From Streptomyces endocoffeicus (lineage in GTDB: Bacteria; Actinomycetota; Actinomycetes; Streptomycetales; Streptomycetaceae): 64,000 nt of DNA. The notes below the pieces were generated by a model. It was not told where the DNA came from and searched no databases. It saw only the letters and a program-made list of their open reading frames with translations. Where the stretch lies: positions 124,001 to 188,000 of the forward strand of contig NZ_JAERRG010000019.1 of NCBI RefSeq assembly GCF_016741935.1, given 5' to 3'. A program made the position numbers and the translations under genes. Positions 50,887-59,122 of this stretch are shown here, one piece after another (within the stretch, counting starts at the first letter, position 1; each line of letters opens with the position of its first letter).

Positions 50887-50935
50887 TTCACGCGTAAAGT
50901 GAGGCTAGCACGCAATGACTTCAAGCGTAAAGTGA
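50887..50935. promoter_or_regulatory. Paired operators between ridA and marR
   Basis: Direct repeats TTCACGCGTAAAGTGA (50887-50902) and TTCAAGCGTAAAGTGA (50920-50935) are 33 bases apart, about three helical turns. Each has TCAC/TCAA...GTGA half sites. They lie in the divergent promoter and likely bind the MarR dimer. Confidence 0.7.
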
Positions 50936-50967
50936 TGCCAGCCTTCACCGGAGAGGCGGGAAGATCC

Positions 50968-51477
50968 ATGACCAGCACGGGAGGGCCCATGAGCGGCGCG
51001 GACGAACACGAGGACGACGAGGAGCTCCGATGGCTCGACGAGCAGGAGAAGGCGGCGTGGACGGGGATGATCTCCCTTGTCCTGCTGCTGCCCGGCAAGC
51101 TGGAGTCGCCGCTGCGGCAGGAGCACGGCCTCACCCTGTTCGAGTACCTCGTGCTCAGCCACCTCTCCGAGGCTCCGCGGCGCAAGCTGCGGATGGGAGA
51201 ACTCGCCTTCCTCGCCAGCGGGTCGCTCTCCCGCCTGTCCAACGTCATCAAGCGCTGTGAACAGCGCGGCTGGGTCGTACGGACACCTGACCCGGCCGAC
51301 GGCCGTTACACCCTCGCCGAACTCACCGACGCCGGCTTCGACATCGTGCGCCTGGCAGCGCCCACACACCTGCGCGCCGTACGCCGCATCGTCCTCGACT
51401 CGCTCAACGCCGCCGACCAGAAGGCCCTCGCCCGCATCGCGCAGAAACTCCGTATCGTCCCCGACGACTTCGGCTGA
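50968..51477 (+). CDS. MarR family regulator
   Basis: From the ATG at 50968 (GGGAAG upstream; ATG 50989 with GGGAGGG is an alternative) the protein is 169 residues. The MarR fold is clear: 'EYLVLSHLSEAPRRKLRMGE', 'LSRLSNVIKRCEQRGWVVRT' (recognition helix), the wing 'DPADGRYTLAELTDAGFDIV' and dimer helices at the end ('APTHLRAVRRIVLDSLNAAD'). It faces ridA across two 16-bp operator repeats. MarR proteins respond to phenols, antibiotics or oxidants. Confidence 0.9.
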   Translation: MTSTGGPMSGADEHEDDEELRWLDEQEKAAWTGMISLVLLLPGKLESPLRQEHGLTLFEYLVLSHLSEAPRRKLRMGELAFLASGSLSRLSNVIKRCEQRGWVVRTPDPADGRYTLAELTDAGFDIVRLAAPTHLRAVRRIVLDSLNAADQKALARIAQKLRIVPDDFG

Positions 51478-51551
51478 CAGCCGTCCCACGCGACGACCCG
51501 GGACGAGCGGGCGCCGAGGCCACATGACCCGCCGGACAGCGGCTGGGTCGC

Positions 51552-52784
51552 TTATGTGTAGGTCACCCTGAGCTCCTTGATCCCGTTCAGCCAGGCCGAG
51601 CGCAGCCGCCGGGGCTCACCCGCGAGCCGGATGTCCGGGAGGGTGTCCGCGATGGCGTTGAAAATCAGCCGGATCTCCAGCTCCGCCAGGCTCTTGCCGA
51701 GGCAGAAGTGCGGTCCGCCGCCGCCGAAGCCGAGGTGGGGGTTGGGGTCGCGGGTGATGTCGAAGACCTCGGGGCGGTCGAAGACCTCGGGGTCGTTGTT
51801 GGCGGACGAGTAGAAGACGCCGACCCGCGCTCCCGCCGCGATGGGCTGTCCGCCGAGTTCGGTGTCCTGGGTGGCGGTGCGCTGGAAGGACATCACGGGG
51901 GTGGCCCAGCGCACGATCTCGTCGGCGGCGGTGGCGGGGCGCTCGGCCTTGAACAGCTCCCACTGGTCGGGGTGGGTGAGGAAGGCGTGCATCCCGTGGC
52001 TGATGGCGTTGCGCGTGGTCTCGTTCCCGGCGACGGCGAGCAGCAGTACGAAGAAGCCGAACTCGTCCGAGCCCAGATTGCCCTCGTCCTCGGCGGCCAC
52101 CAGCCGGCTGACGATGTCCTTGGCCGGGCACGCCTTGCGGTCGGCGGCGAGGTTCATGGCGTACGAGATCAGCTCCATGGCCGACTCGGCGCCGATCTCC
52201 TCGGTGATGGCCAGTTCGGGATCGTCGTACGCGACCATCTTGTTGGACCAGTCGAAGATCTTGGACCGGTCCTGCTGGGGGACGCCGATCAGCTCGGCGA
52301 TCGCCTGCAGTGGCAGTTCGCAGGCGACGTCGGTGACGAAGTCCCCGTTGCCGCTCTCCCTGGCCCCGGCCACGATGCGGGTGGCGCGGTCGCGCAGGGC
52401 GTCCTCGAGGGCGCGGATGGCGCGCGGGGTGAAGCCGCGCTGGACGATTTGGCGGACCCGGGTGTGCTCGGGCGGGTCCATGTTCAGCATGATCAGCTTC
52501 TGGACGTCGATCTGATCGCGCTGGATGTGCTCGTTGAAGCGGATGATCGCGGTGTTGGCGTGGGAGGAGAAGATCTCCGGCCGGGTGGAGACCTCCTTGA
52601 CATCGGCATGGCGGGTGACGGCCCAGTAGCCGTCGTCGTCGAAACCGGCCACGCCGTGTGGCTGGGGGATCCAGCACACCGGGGCCGTCTGCCGCAGCTG
52701 GGCGAGCTCCGGGAGTGGCACCCGATGCTGATGGAGGTCGGGGTCGGTGAGGTCAAAGCCTTCGGGGAGAGCTGGACAGGACAT
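51552..52784 (-). CDS. Cytochrome P450, CYP125-like (steroid C26 monooxygenase type)
   Basis: The 410-residue P450 has 'LLLAVAGNETTRNAISHGM' (I helix), 'DEIVRWATPVMSFQRTA' (ExxR) and 'FGGGGPHFCLGKSLAELE' (heme Cys), all like CYP125, which oxidises the cholesterol side chain end in mycobacteria. The C-terminal 'SAWLNGIKELRV' also fits that family. Divergent from a thiolase of the FadA5 type, the same pair as in the cholesterol locus of Mycobacterium and Rhodococcus. No other steroid-degradation gene is in the window, so substrates could be plant sterols or terpenoids. Confidence 0.88.
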   Translation of the reverse strand: MSCPALPEGFDLTDPDLHQHRVPLPELAQLRQTAPVCWIPQPHGVAGFDDDGYWAVTRHADVKEVSTRPEIFSSHANTAIIRFNEHIQRDQIDVQKLIMLNMDPPEHTRVRQIVQRGFTPRAIRALEDALRDRATRIVAGARESGNGDFVTDVACELPLQAIAELIGVPQQDRSKIFDWSNKMVAYDDPELAITEEIGAESAMELISYAMNLAADRKACPAKDIVSRLVAAEDEGNLGSDEFGFFVLLLAVAGNETTRNAISHGMHAFLTHPDQWELFKAERPATAADEIVRWATPVMSFQRTATQDTELGGQPIAAGARVGVFYSSANNDPEVFDRPEVFDITRDPNPHLGFGGGGPHFCLGKSLAELEIRLIFNAIADTLPDIRLAGEPRRLRSAWLNGIKELRVTYT

Positions 52785-52958
52785 CGGCCACTCCAGAGAT
52801 CTGACGGCCTATCAGAAGTGTCCGCAAGGTAGTAACGGGTTCTACAAGTAGCAAGAGATAACGCGGCCATAGTTTCGGGGGATTGATGCCCCTCGATGTC
52901 CGCTCAACCCCTGCACAACCCTTGCGCCGCCGGGCCGGGGCTCAGCAGACTGAGCTGA

Positions 52959-52982
52959 AGAACTAGAACGCGTACTAGTTCT
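52959..52982. promoter_or_regulatory. 24-bp palindromic operator between CYP125-like and thiolase genes
   Basis: The inverted arms AGAACTAG and CTAGTTCT are perfect, with an almost palindromic centre AACGCGTA. The half-site AGAAC..GTTCT is the kind bound by TetR-family repressors such as KstR. It sits 50-75 bases before the thiolase start. Confidence 0.65.
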
Positions 52983-53034
52983 GACGCGGGCGCTGCCGGG
53001 AGCCCCGCGGATGCGATGAGAGGACGAGACAGCC

Positions 53035-54204
53035 ATGGCCGCCGAACCCGTCATCGTCGAAGCCGTCCGCACGCCCATCGGCAAGCGCGGAGGCGCGCTC
53101 GCCAACCTCCACCCCGCCTATCTGCTCGGCGAGACCTACCGCGAACTCCTCGCCCGCACCGGCATCCAGCCCGACTGCGTCGAGCAGATCGTCGGCGGCA
53201 CGGTCACCCACGCCGGGGAGCAGTCGATGAACCCCGCGCGCACCGCCTGGCTGGCGATGGGGCTGCCGTACGAGACCGCGGCGACGACGGTGGACTGTCA
53301 GTGCGGCTCTTCGCAGCAAGCCAATCATATGGTCGCCAATATGGTCGCCACCGGTGTCATCGACGTCGGCATCGGCTGCGGCGTCGAAGCCATGTCGAGG
53401 GTGCCGCTGGGCAGCGGCTCCAAACACGGCCCGGGCAAACCGTTCCCCGAGGAGTGGAACGTGGATCTGCCCAATCAGTTCCAGGCCGCCGAACGCATCG
53501 CCCGCAACCGCGGCCTGACCCGCGGACACGTCGACGCCCTCGGGCTGCTCTCCCAGGAGCGGGCGGCACGGGCCTGGGCCGAGGAGCGGTTCAAGCGCGA
53601 GACCTTCGCGGTGCAGGTGCCCACGACGGAGGACGAGCAGACGGCCGGCGAGGGCATGTGGCGCGCCGTCGACCGGGACGAGGGGCTCCGCGACACCAGC
53701 ATGGAGGCGCTGGCCGGACTGAAGCCCATCATGCCCACCGCCGTGCACACCGCGGGCAACTCCTCCCAGATCTCCGACGGCGCCTGCGCGGTCCTGTGGG
53801 CCTCCAAACGCATGGCCCGCGCCCTCAAACTCCGCCCCCGCGCCCGCATCGTGGCCCAGGCCCTGGTCGGCACCGATCCGCACTTCCACCTGGACGGGCC
53901 CATCGACGCCACGAAAGCGGTCCTGGGCAAGGCCGGGATGACCCTGAAGGACATCGACCTGATCGAGATCAACGAGGCATTCGCCTCGGTGGTGCTGTCC
54001 TGGGCGCAGGTCTTCGAGCAGAACCTGGAGAAGGTGAATGTGAACGGCGGCGCGATCGCCCTGGGGCACCCGGTGGGGGCCACGGGGGCGCGCCTGATCA
54101 CGACGGCACTGCATGAACTGGAGCGCGCGGACAAGGAGTTCGCGCTGATCACGATGTGCGCGGGCGGGGCGCTGGCGACGGGCACGATCATTCAGCGGCT
54201 GTAG
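53035..54204 (+). CDS. Acetyl-CoA acyltransferase (thiolase), FadA5-like
   Basis: The 389-residue thiolase has 'VDCQCGSSQQANHMVANM' with the acylated Cys (about 93), 'INEAFASVVLSW' (about 320), 'GGAIALGHPVGATGARLITT' with the catalytic His (about 349), and 'MCAGGALATG' with the second Cys (about 379). All are intact. With CYP125 on the other side of one operator it likely removes acetyl- or propionyl-CoA units from an oxidised sterol side chain. ACGAGACAGCC precedes the ATG. Its last 17 bases overlap the convergent ECF gene. Confidence 0.92.
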   Translation: MAAEPVIVEAVRTPIGKRGGALANLHPAYLLGETYRELLARTGIQPDCVEQIVGGTVTHAGEQSMNPARTAWLAMGLPYETAATTVDCQCGSSQQANHMVANMVATGVIDVGIGCGVEAMSRVPLGSGSKHGPGKPFPEEWNVDLPNQFQAAERIARNRGLTRGHVDALGLLSQERAARAWAEERFKRETFAVQVPTTEDEQTAGEGMWRAVDRDEGLRDTSMEALAGLKPIMPTAVHTAGNSSQISDGACAVLWASKRMARALKLRPRARIVAQALVGTDPHFHLDGPIDATKAVLGKAGMTLKDIDLIEINEAFASVVLSWAQVFEQNLEKVNVNGGAIALGHPVGATGARLITTALHELERADKEFALITMCAGGALATGTIIQRL

Positions 54205-55123
54205 GGGCGTCGGAAGCGCCCTGGTCCTCGAAGGTGGTCGGGTCCTCGAAGGTGGTCGGGGTCTCGAAGGCCGCGCGGCGGGTGGCGCGGCGGAGGGCCT
54301 TGAGGATGGGGGTGCCGAGGGTGAGGGTGAGCACCATCGTGACCACGGCGCGCGGCAGGTCCCAGCCCAGCGAGGTGGCCAGGCAGTACGCCATGAAGCG
54401 GGCGAGGTTGTCGCCGAGCGGGTCGCCGGGGACGTAGGAGATCCCCGAGGCCATGCCCTGCATCAGGGTCCAGCCCTGGAGGTTCATGACCGTTCCGTAG
54501 GCCACGGACGCCACCGCCCCGTACCCCGCGAGCAGCAGCGACTCCGCCCGGCCGGGCGGCCGGGCGGCGCCGGGGAGCAGGCCCGCGCCCATCGCCACCC
54601 AGCCCATCGCCAGCATCTGGAACGGCATCCACGGGCCCACCCCGCCCGTGAGCAGCGCGGACGCGAACATCGAGACGGCGCCGAGGACAAAGCCGAAACC
54701 GGGGCCCAGCACCCGCCCCGACAGCACCATCAGGAAGAACATCGGCTCGATCCCGGCCGTTCCCGCGCCCAGTGGGCGCAGGGCCGCCCCCGCCGCCGCC
54801 AGCACTCCGAGCATCGCGACGGCCTTGGCGTCCAGACCGGTGTCCGCGATGGTCGCCACGACCACGGCCAGCAGGAGCGGGAGCAGCGCGGCGAACAGCC
54901 AGGGCGCGTCGGCGGCGTGGGTGGTGATCCCGGAGTCGCCCGGTGCGAACAGCGGCCAGCCGAAGGCGACGACACCGATCGCGGAGACGAGCGCGAGCGC
55001 CGCCACGGAGCGCGGGCCGAGGCGGATGGCCTTCGTCCTGCCGTCGCGTTTCCGCTCCGCCCGGTGCGGCCCGCTCGGTGCTGTCCCGCTCAGCGCTCTC
55101 CGGCTCGGCGCTGTCCGGCTCAT
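54188..55123 (-). CDS. ECF transporter S component (likely cobalamin)
   Basis: The ATG overlaps the ATPase stop (ATGA), giving 311 residues: a basic N-terminus, then six or seven membrane helices ('RSVAALALVSAIGVVAFGWP', 'MFFLMVLSGRVLGPGFGFVL', 'GVGPWMPFQMLAMGWVAMGA'). The order and 'PFQMLAMGWV' fit the substrate-binding S subunits of energy-coupling-factor importers. The C-terminus has FEDPTT repeats (18-bp DNA repeat at 54220-54255). It is the last gene of an operon led by a cobalamin riboswitch. Confidence 0.88.
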   Translation of the reverse strand: MSRTAPSRRALSGTAPSGPHRAERKRDGRTKAIRLGPRSVAALALVSAIGVVAFGWPLFAPGDSGITTHAADAPWLFAALLPLLLAVVVATIADTGLDAKAVAMLGVLAAAGAALRPLGAGTAGIEPMFFLMVLSGRVLGPGFGFVLGAVSMFASALLTGGVGPWMPFQMLAMGWVAMGAGLLPGAARPPGRAESLLLAGYGAVASVAYGTVMNLQGWTLMQGMASGISYVPGDPLGDNLARFMAYCLATSLGWDLPRAVVTMVLTLTLGTPILKALRRATRRAAFETPTTFEDPTTFEDQGASDAPTAAE

Positions 55124-56748
55124 GGGGCTTCCTCCAGGGCCAGTGCCTTGCGTATCTGCGGCACCGTCAGCCACGGCAGTGGGGCCAGCACCTTGGCCAC
55201 TTGTGGGGCGAAGGCGGGGGAGGAGACCACCACCTCCGCCGTGGGGCCGTCCGCGACCACCTCGCCCTCGGCCAGGATGACGACGCGGTGGGCGAGTTCG
55301 GCCGCGAGTTCCACATCGTGGGTGGCCAGTACGGTCGCGTGGCCGTCCGCGGCCAGCCCGCGTACCACCTCCACCAGGCGCGCCTTCGCCGCGTAGTCGA
55401 GCCCGCGGGTGGGCTCGTCGAGCAGCAGCAGGGGCGGACGGGCGGTGAGGATGACGGACAGGGCGAGCGCCAGCCGCTGCCCCTCCGACAGATCGCGCGG
55501 ATGGGCGGTGTCCGGCACCTCCGGCAGCAGTCGGCCCACCAGCTCCCGGCAGGTGCCGGGCGCGGCGCCCGCGTCCTGGTCGGCCGCCGCGCACTCGGCG
55601 GCGACCGTGTCCGCGTAGAGCAGATCGCGCGGCTCCTGCGGTACGAGGCCCACTTGGCGGAGCAGTTGGGCGGGGCGGGTGCGGTGCGGTACGACCCGGT
55701 CCGGGCCGACGCGCACCGAGCCCGAGGCGGGTTCGTACAGTCCGACCAGGCTCGCCAGAAGCGTGGACTTGCCCGCGCCGTTGCGTCCCATCAGCGCCAC
55801 CGTCTCGCCCGGCCGGACCGTCAGGTCCACCCCGCGCAGTGCCTCCACCCGGCCGTGGCGTACGGACAGCCGCGCCACCTCGCCCACCGGCTCGCCCGGC
55901 GGCGGATCGGCCACCCTCCGCGGGGCGAGCGGCGCGAGCCGCTCCCGCAGCGGCCCCGCCTTGCGGCGGGCGTCCCGTACGGACAGCGGCACCGGCGGCG
56001 GCCACCCCGCGAGGCCGCCCAGCGCCACCACGGGCGGCTGGACGGGCGACATCGGCAGCAGCTCGGCCGGTGCGCCGGTCAGCGGGGCGGCGCCGGGGGA
56101 GGGGAGCAGGATCATCTGGTCCGCGTACTGCACCACGCGCTCGAGGCGGTGTTCGGCCATCAGGACCGTGGTGCCCAGGTCGTGCACCAGCCGCTGCAGC
56201 ACGGCCAGCACCTCCTCGGCCGCGGCCGGGTCGAGCGCGGAGGTCGGCTCGTCGAGGACCAGGACGCGGGGGTGGGTGGTGAGCACCGAGCCGATCGCCA
56301 CGCGCTGCCGCTGCCCGCCGGAGAGCGTGGCGATGGGACGGTCCCGCAACTCGGCCAGGCCCAGCAGATCGAGGGTCTCCTCGACCCGGCGGCGCATGGT
56401 GTCCGGGGCGATGCCGAGCGACTCCATGCCGTACGCCAGCTCGTCCTCGACGGTGTCGGTGACGAAGTGCGCGAGCGGATCCTGGCCCACGGTGCCGACC
56501 ACGTCGGCGAGTTCGCGCGGCTTGTGGGTACGGGTGTCCCGGCCCGCGACGGTGACGCGGCCGCGCAGGGTGCCACCGGTGAAATGCGGTACGAGACCGG
56601 AGACGGCCCCCAGGAGTGTCGACTTACCGACCCCGGACGGGCCCACGAGCAGACACAGCTCGCCCTCGGGGACCGTCAGGTCCACCCCCGCGAGGGCGGG
56701 CCGCGCCGCACCGTCGTAGTGGACCGACACCTGCTCGAAGCGGATCAC
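55120..56748 (-). CDS. ECF transporter double ATPase (EcfA-A' fusion)
   Basis: The GTG start overlaps the T-subunit stop (GTGA); the protein is 542 residues with two ABC ATPase domains in one chain. Walker A 'GPSGVGKST' and 'GRNGAGKST', signatures 'LSGGQRQR' and 'LSEGQRLA', and Walker B 'VLVLDEPTSALD' and 'LLLLDEPTRGLD' are complete in both. In ECF importers this pair powers the T and S subunits. A Pro/Arg-rich linker (about 245-300) joins the domains. Confidence 0.92.
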   Translation of the reverse strand: MIRFEQVSVHYDGAARPALAGVDLTVPEGELCLLVGPSGVGKSTLLGAVSGLVPHFTGGTLRGRVTVAGRDTRTHKPRELADVVGTVGQDPLAHFVTDTVEDELAYGMESLGIAPDTMRRRVEETLDLLGLAELRDRPIATLSGGQRQRVAIGSVLTTHPRVLVLDEPTSALDPAAAEEVLAVLQRLVHDLGTTVLMAEHRLERVVQYADQMILLPSPGAAPLTGAPAELLPMSPVQPPVVALGGLAGWPPPVPLSVRDARRKAGPLRERLAPLAPRRVADPPPGEPVGEVARLSVRHGRVEALRGVDLTVRPGETVALMGRNGAGKSTLLASLVGLYEPASGSVRVGPDRVVPHRTRPAQLLRQVGLVPQEPRDLLYADTVAAECAAADQDAGAAPGTCRELVGRLLPEVPDTAHPRDLSEGQRLALALSVILTARPPLLLLDEPTRGLDYAAKARLVEVVRGLAADGHATVLATHDVELAAELAHRVVILAEGEVVADGPTAEVVVSSPAFAPQVAKVLAPLPWLTVPQIRKALALEEAP

Positions 56749-58205
56749 TGCGTGGCCTCCTCGGGCCCCGCCCCGGCTCGGGCGTCGCCTTGGGCGCCGG
56801 GCGGGGTGTGTGCGGTGGGGTTGCTCGGGGGTGGCGCCGTGGCCGCGTCGCCGGGTCGCGGGTGTGGCTCGATGGCGGGTTGGGCGCCGGGTTGCGGGTG
56901 CCGCTTGGCCGCGGGCCGGGTGTCGGGGCCGGGGGATTCCGGGCGCTGCCGGTCCCGGGCTTGGGCCGGTTCGGTGGGGGCCTTGTGCGGCGGGGCCGGT
57001 TCGCGGGCCGGGGCCGGTGTCGGTGGCGGGGCGGCGAGGGCCGGGAGCAGGCCCAGGAGTACGGCCGCCGCGGGCCATAGCGGCAGCGTTGGGGTGGTGA
57101 GCGGGACGACCGATGGCTGGAGGGCCTCGGGGGCGTAGGAGGCGGCGCGGATCATCAGTGCCGCGACCGCCGCTCCCGACCCCGCAACCAGCCACGCCCG
57201 TACGCCCCAGCGGTCCGGGCGGTAGCGGCTGCGCACCGAGCGGCGGCCGCCCAGCCACAGGCCGCCGAGCGCGGCGGCGAGTCCGGCGAGCAGCAGCGGC
57301 AGACCGTAGCCCGCGCCCTCGGCCGCGAGCAGACCGTACGTACCGCAGCAGACGCCGAGCAGCCCGCCCAGCGTCAGCGCGGTGGTGGTACGGGCGACGG
57401 CGGGCGGGACCTGGGCGGTGCGGCCGTAGCCGCGCGCGTCCATCGCCGCCGCCAGAGCCACCGAGCGTTCCAACGCGCCCTCCAGCACCGGCAGTCCGAC
57501 CTGCAACAGCGCCTTCACCCCGCGGTCGGGGCGGCCGCGCAGCCTACGGGCGGAGCGCAGCCGAGTCACGTCCGCCACCAGATGGGGTGCGAAGGTCATC
57601 GCCACCACGACCGCGACCCCGGCCTCGTAGAGCGCGCCGGGCAGCGACTTGAGCAGCCGCGCCGGGCTGGCGAGCGCGTTCGCGGCGCCGACGCAGATCA
57701 GCAGGGTGGCCAGCCGCAGCCCGTCGTACAGCGCGAAGACCAGCCCCTCGGCCGACACCCGGCCGCCGATGCGCACCCCCTGCGCCCAGTGGGGCAACGG
57801 GACTTCGGGGAGGGTGAAGAGCACCCGCGTCCCGGGGATCGGCGAGCCGAAGAAGACCGCGAAGAACAGCCGGATGGCCAGCACGACGAGACCCAGCTTG
57901 AGGAACGCGGTGTACGAGCGGGCCCATGGCGCGTCCGTGCGGCGCACGGCCACCACATAGCCCGCGACCGCGATGAGCAGCCCGAGCAGCAGCGGGTTGG
58001 TGGTGCGGGACGCGGCCGTGGCCAGCCCGAGCGCCCACAGCCACCAGGCTCCGGCGTGCAGGGCGCCTCCGCGGCGCGGGGTACCGGCTCGCAGCCGGGC
58101 GCGGAAGCCGTTGCGGAAGCCGTTGCGGAAGCCGACGCCGGGGCGGCGTGGGGCGGTGGCCTCGGGGGCGGTGTGCGGTGGCATGGCGGTCTTCCGCGCG
58201 CTCAT
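56745..58205 (-). CDS. ECF transporter T component (EcfT/CbiQ-like)
   Basis: The ATG overlaps the upstream stop (ATGA), giving 486 residues: five or six membrane helices and, near residue 260, the coupling motif 'LAAAMDARGYGRT' that contacts the ATPases. Other helices ('LLLGLLIAVAGYVVAVRR') fit CbiQ. The C-terminal 100 residues are a Pro/Ala/Glu-rich tail unlike standard EcfT and low in complexity. A start at 58184 is possible. Confidence 0.9.
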   Translation of the reverse strand: MSARKTAMPPHTAPEATAPRRPGVGFRNGFRNGFRARLRAGTPRRGGALHAGAWWLWALGLATAASRTTNPLLLGLLIAVAGYVVAVRRTDAPWARSYTAFLKLGLVVLAIRLFFAVFFGSPIPGTRVLFTLPEVPLPHWAQGVRIGGRVSAEGLVFALYDGLRLATLLICVGAANALASPARLLKSLPGALYEAGVAVVVAMTFAPHLVADVTRLRSARRLRGRPDRGVKALLQVGLPVLEGALERSVALAAAMDARGYGRTAQVPPAVARTTTALTLGGLLGVCCGTYGLLAAEGAGYGLPLLLAGLAAALGGLWLGGRRSVRSRYRPDRWGVRAWLVAGSGAAVAALMIRAASYAPEALQPSVVPLTTPTLPLWPAAAVLLGLLPALAAPPPTPAPAREPAPPHKAPTEPAQARDRQRPESPGPDTRPAAKRHPQPGAQPAIEPHPRPGDAATAPPPSNPTAHTPPGAQGDARAGAGPEEATQ

Positions 58206-59122
58206 CCGCGACGGCGGCGCGCCTGCCACACCGCCGCGGCGCCGAGCAGTACGACGGCGGCGAGCCCGCCGATCAGCCCGGCCGAGGGGCCCGAGCCGCC
58301 GTCGTCCGCCTTGCCGCCGTCGCCCTTCGGGGCGGCGTGGGCGTCCACGGAGGTGCTCGCCTTGTCCCCGCAGCCCGTCTCCGGATAGCCGGAGATGGCG
58401 CACAGCAGCGCGGCGGAGTTGTAGCGCAGCGGCTTCGCGACGGCGGCGAGCGCCTCCCCGGCGGACGCGTCCTCGCCGACCCGCGCGCACTCCGTACGGG
58501 GTGCGGGTGGCGTCCGGCGGTCGGGTGCGTCGGTGGCCGTACCGAAGTCGATGACCACCGCGACCCGTTTGGTGGAGTCCGTGGCCGGGGTGTCGGCACA
58601 GACGGCGGCGAAATCGGCCATGCCGCGCGGCCGGGTGGCGTCGTCCGAGTCCTCGCTGAGCGCGAAACGGAAACCGATCATGTCGCCATCACCGGGCCGT
58701 GCGGAGGAGGGCCCTTGGGTGGCATAGCTCCAACTGCCGCCGTCCCCGCCCCGCTGCCAGAACGACCAGTAGCGATACCCGTCGGCGGCCTGCGCGGGCG
58801 CCGCGCAGGCCATCGCGAGAAGGGCGACGACGGGCAGCGCCAAGGCGACGGCGGACAGCGACAGCCGGGCCGCCCGGCCGCACCAGGCGAAACGCGCGCG
58901 GGTGCGCGGGACGGAAATCGCGTCCGCGCGCCGGGCCTGGGCCGCGCGGGTGCGCGGTGCCGGTGCCGGTGCCGGTGCCGGTGCCGAGGAGGCGTACCGG
59001 ACCCGTGCCGTGCGGGTGCGCGGGACCGAAGCGGCCCCGGTGCGCGGGACCGGAGCCGCCCCGGTGCGCGGGGCCGAAGCCGCCCCGGTGCGGACCGGTG
59101 CCCCATATGTGCGCGGGCTCAA
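58202..59122 (-). CDS. SCO2322-like secreted/anchored protein, start uncertain
   Basis: Residues after about 115 show a signal-like helix ('LSLSAVALALPVVALLAMAC' then 'APAQAADGYRYWSFW'), a conserved 'DMIGFRFALSED' and 'ADFAAVCADT', and a C-terminal membrane helix with a charged end ('AGLIGGLAAVVLLGAAAVWQ'), typical of the protein encoded next to Streptomyces ECF genes. No ATG or GTG gives a normal start. A TTG at 59122 overlaps the previous stop (TTGA) but would add 80 residues of Arg-Thr-Ala-Pro repeats made by 24-bp and 12-bp DNA repeats. The real start may be a rare codon nearer the signal. Confidence 0.7.
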   Translation of the reverse strand: MSPRTYGAPVRTGAASAPRTGAAPVPRTGAASVPRTRTARVRYASSAPAPAPAPAPRTRAAQARRADAISVPRTRARFAWCGRAARLSLSAVALALPVVALLAMACAAPAQAADGYRYWSFWQRGGDGGSWSYATQGPSSARPGDGDMIGFRFALSEDSDDATRPRGMADFAAVCADTPATDSTKRVAVVIDFGTATDAPDRRTPPAPRTECARVGEDASAGEALAAVAKPLRYNSAALLCAISGYPETGCGDKASTSVDAHAAPKGDGGKADDGGSGPSAGLIGGLAAVVLLGAAAVWQARRRRG

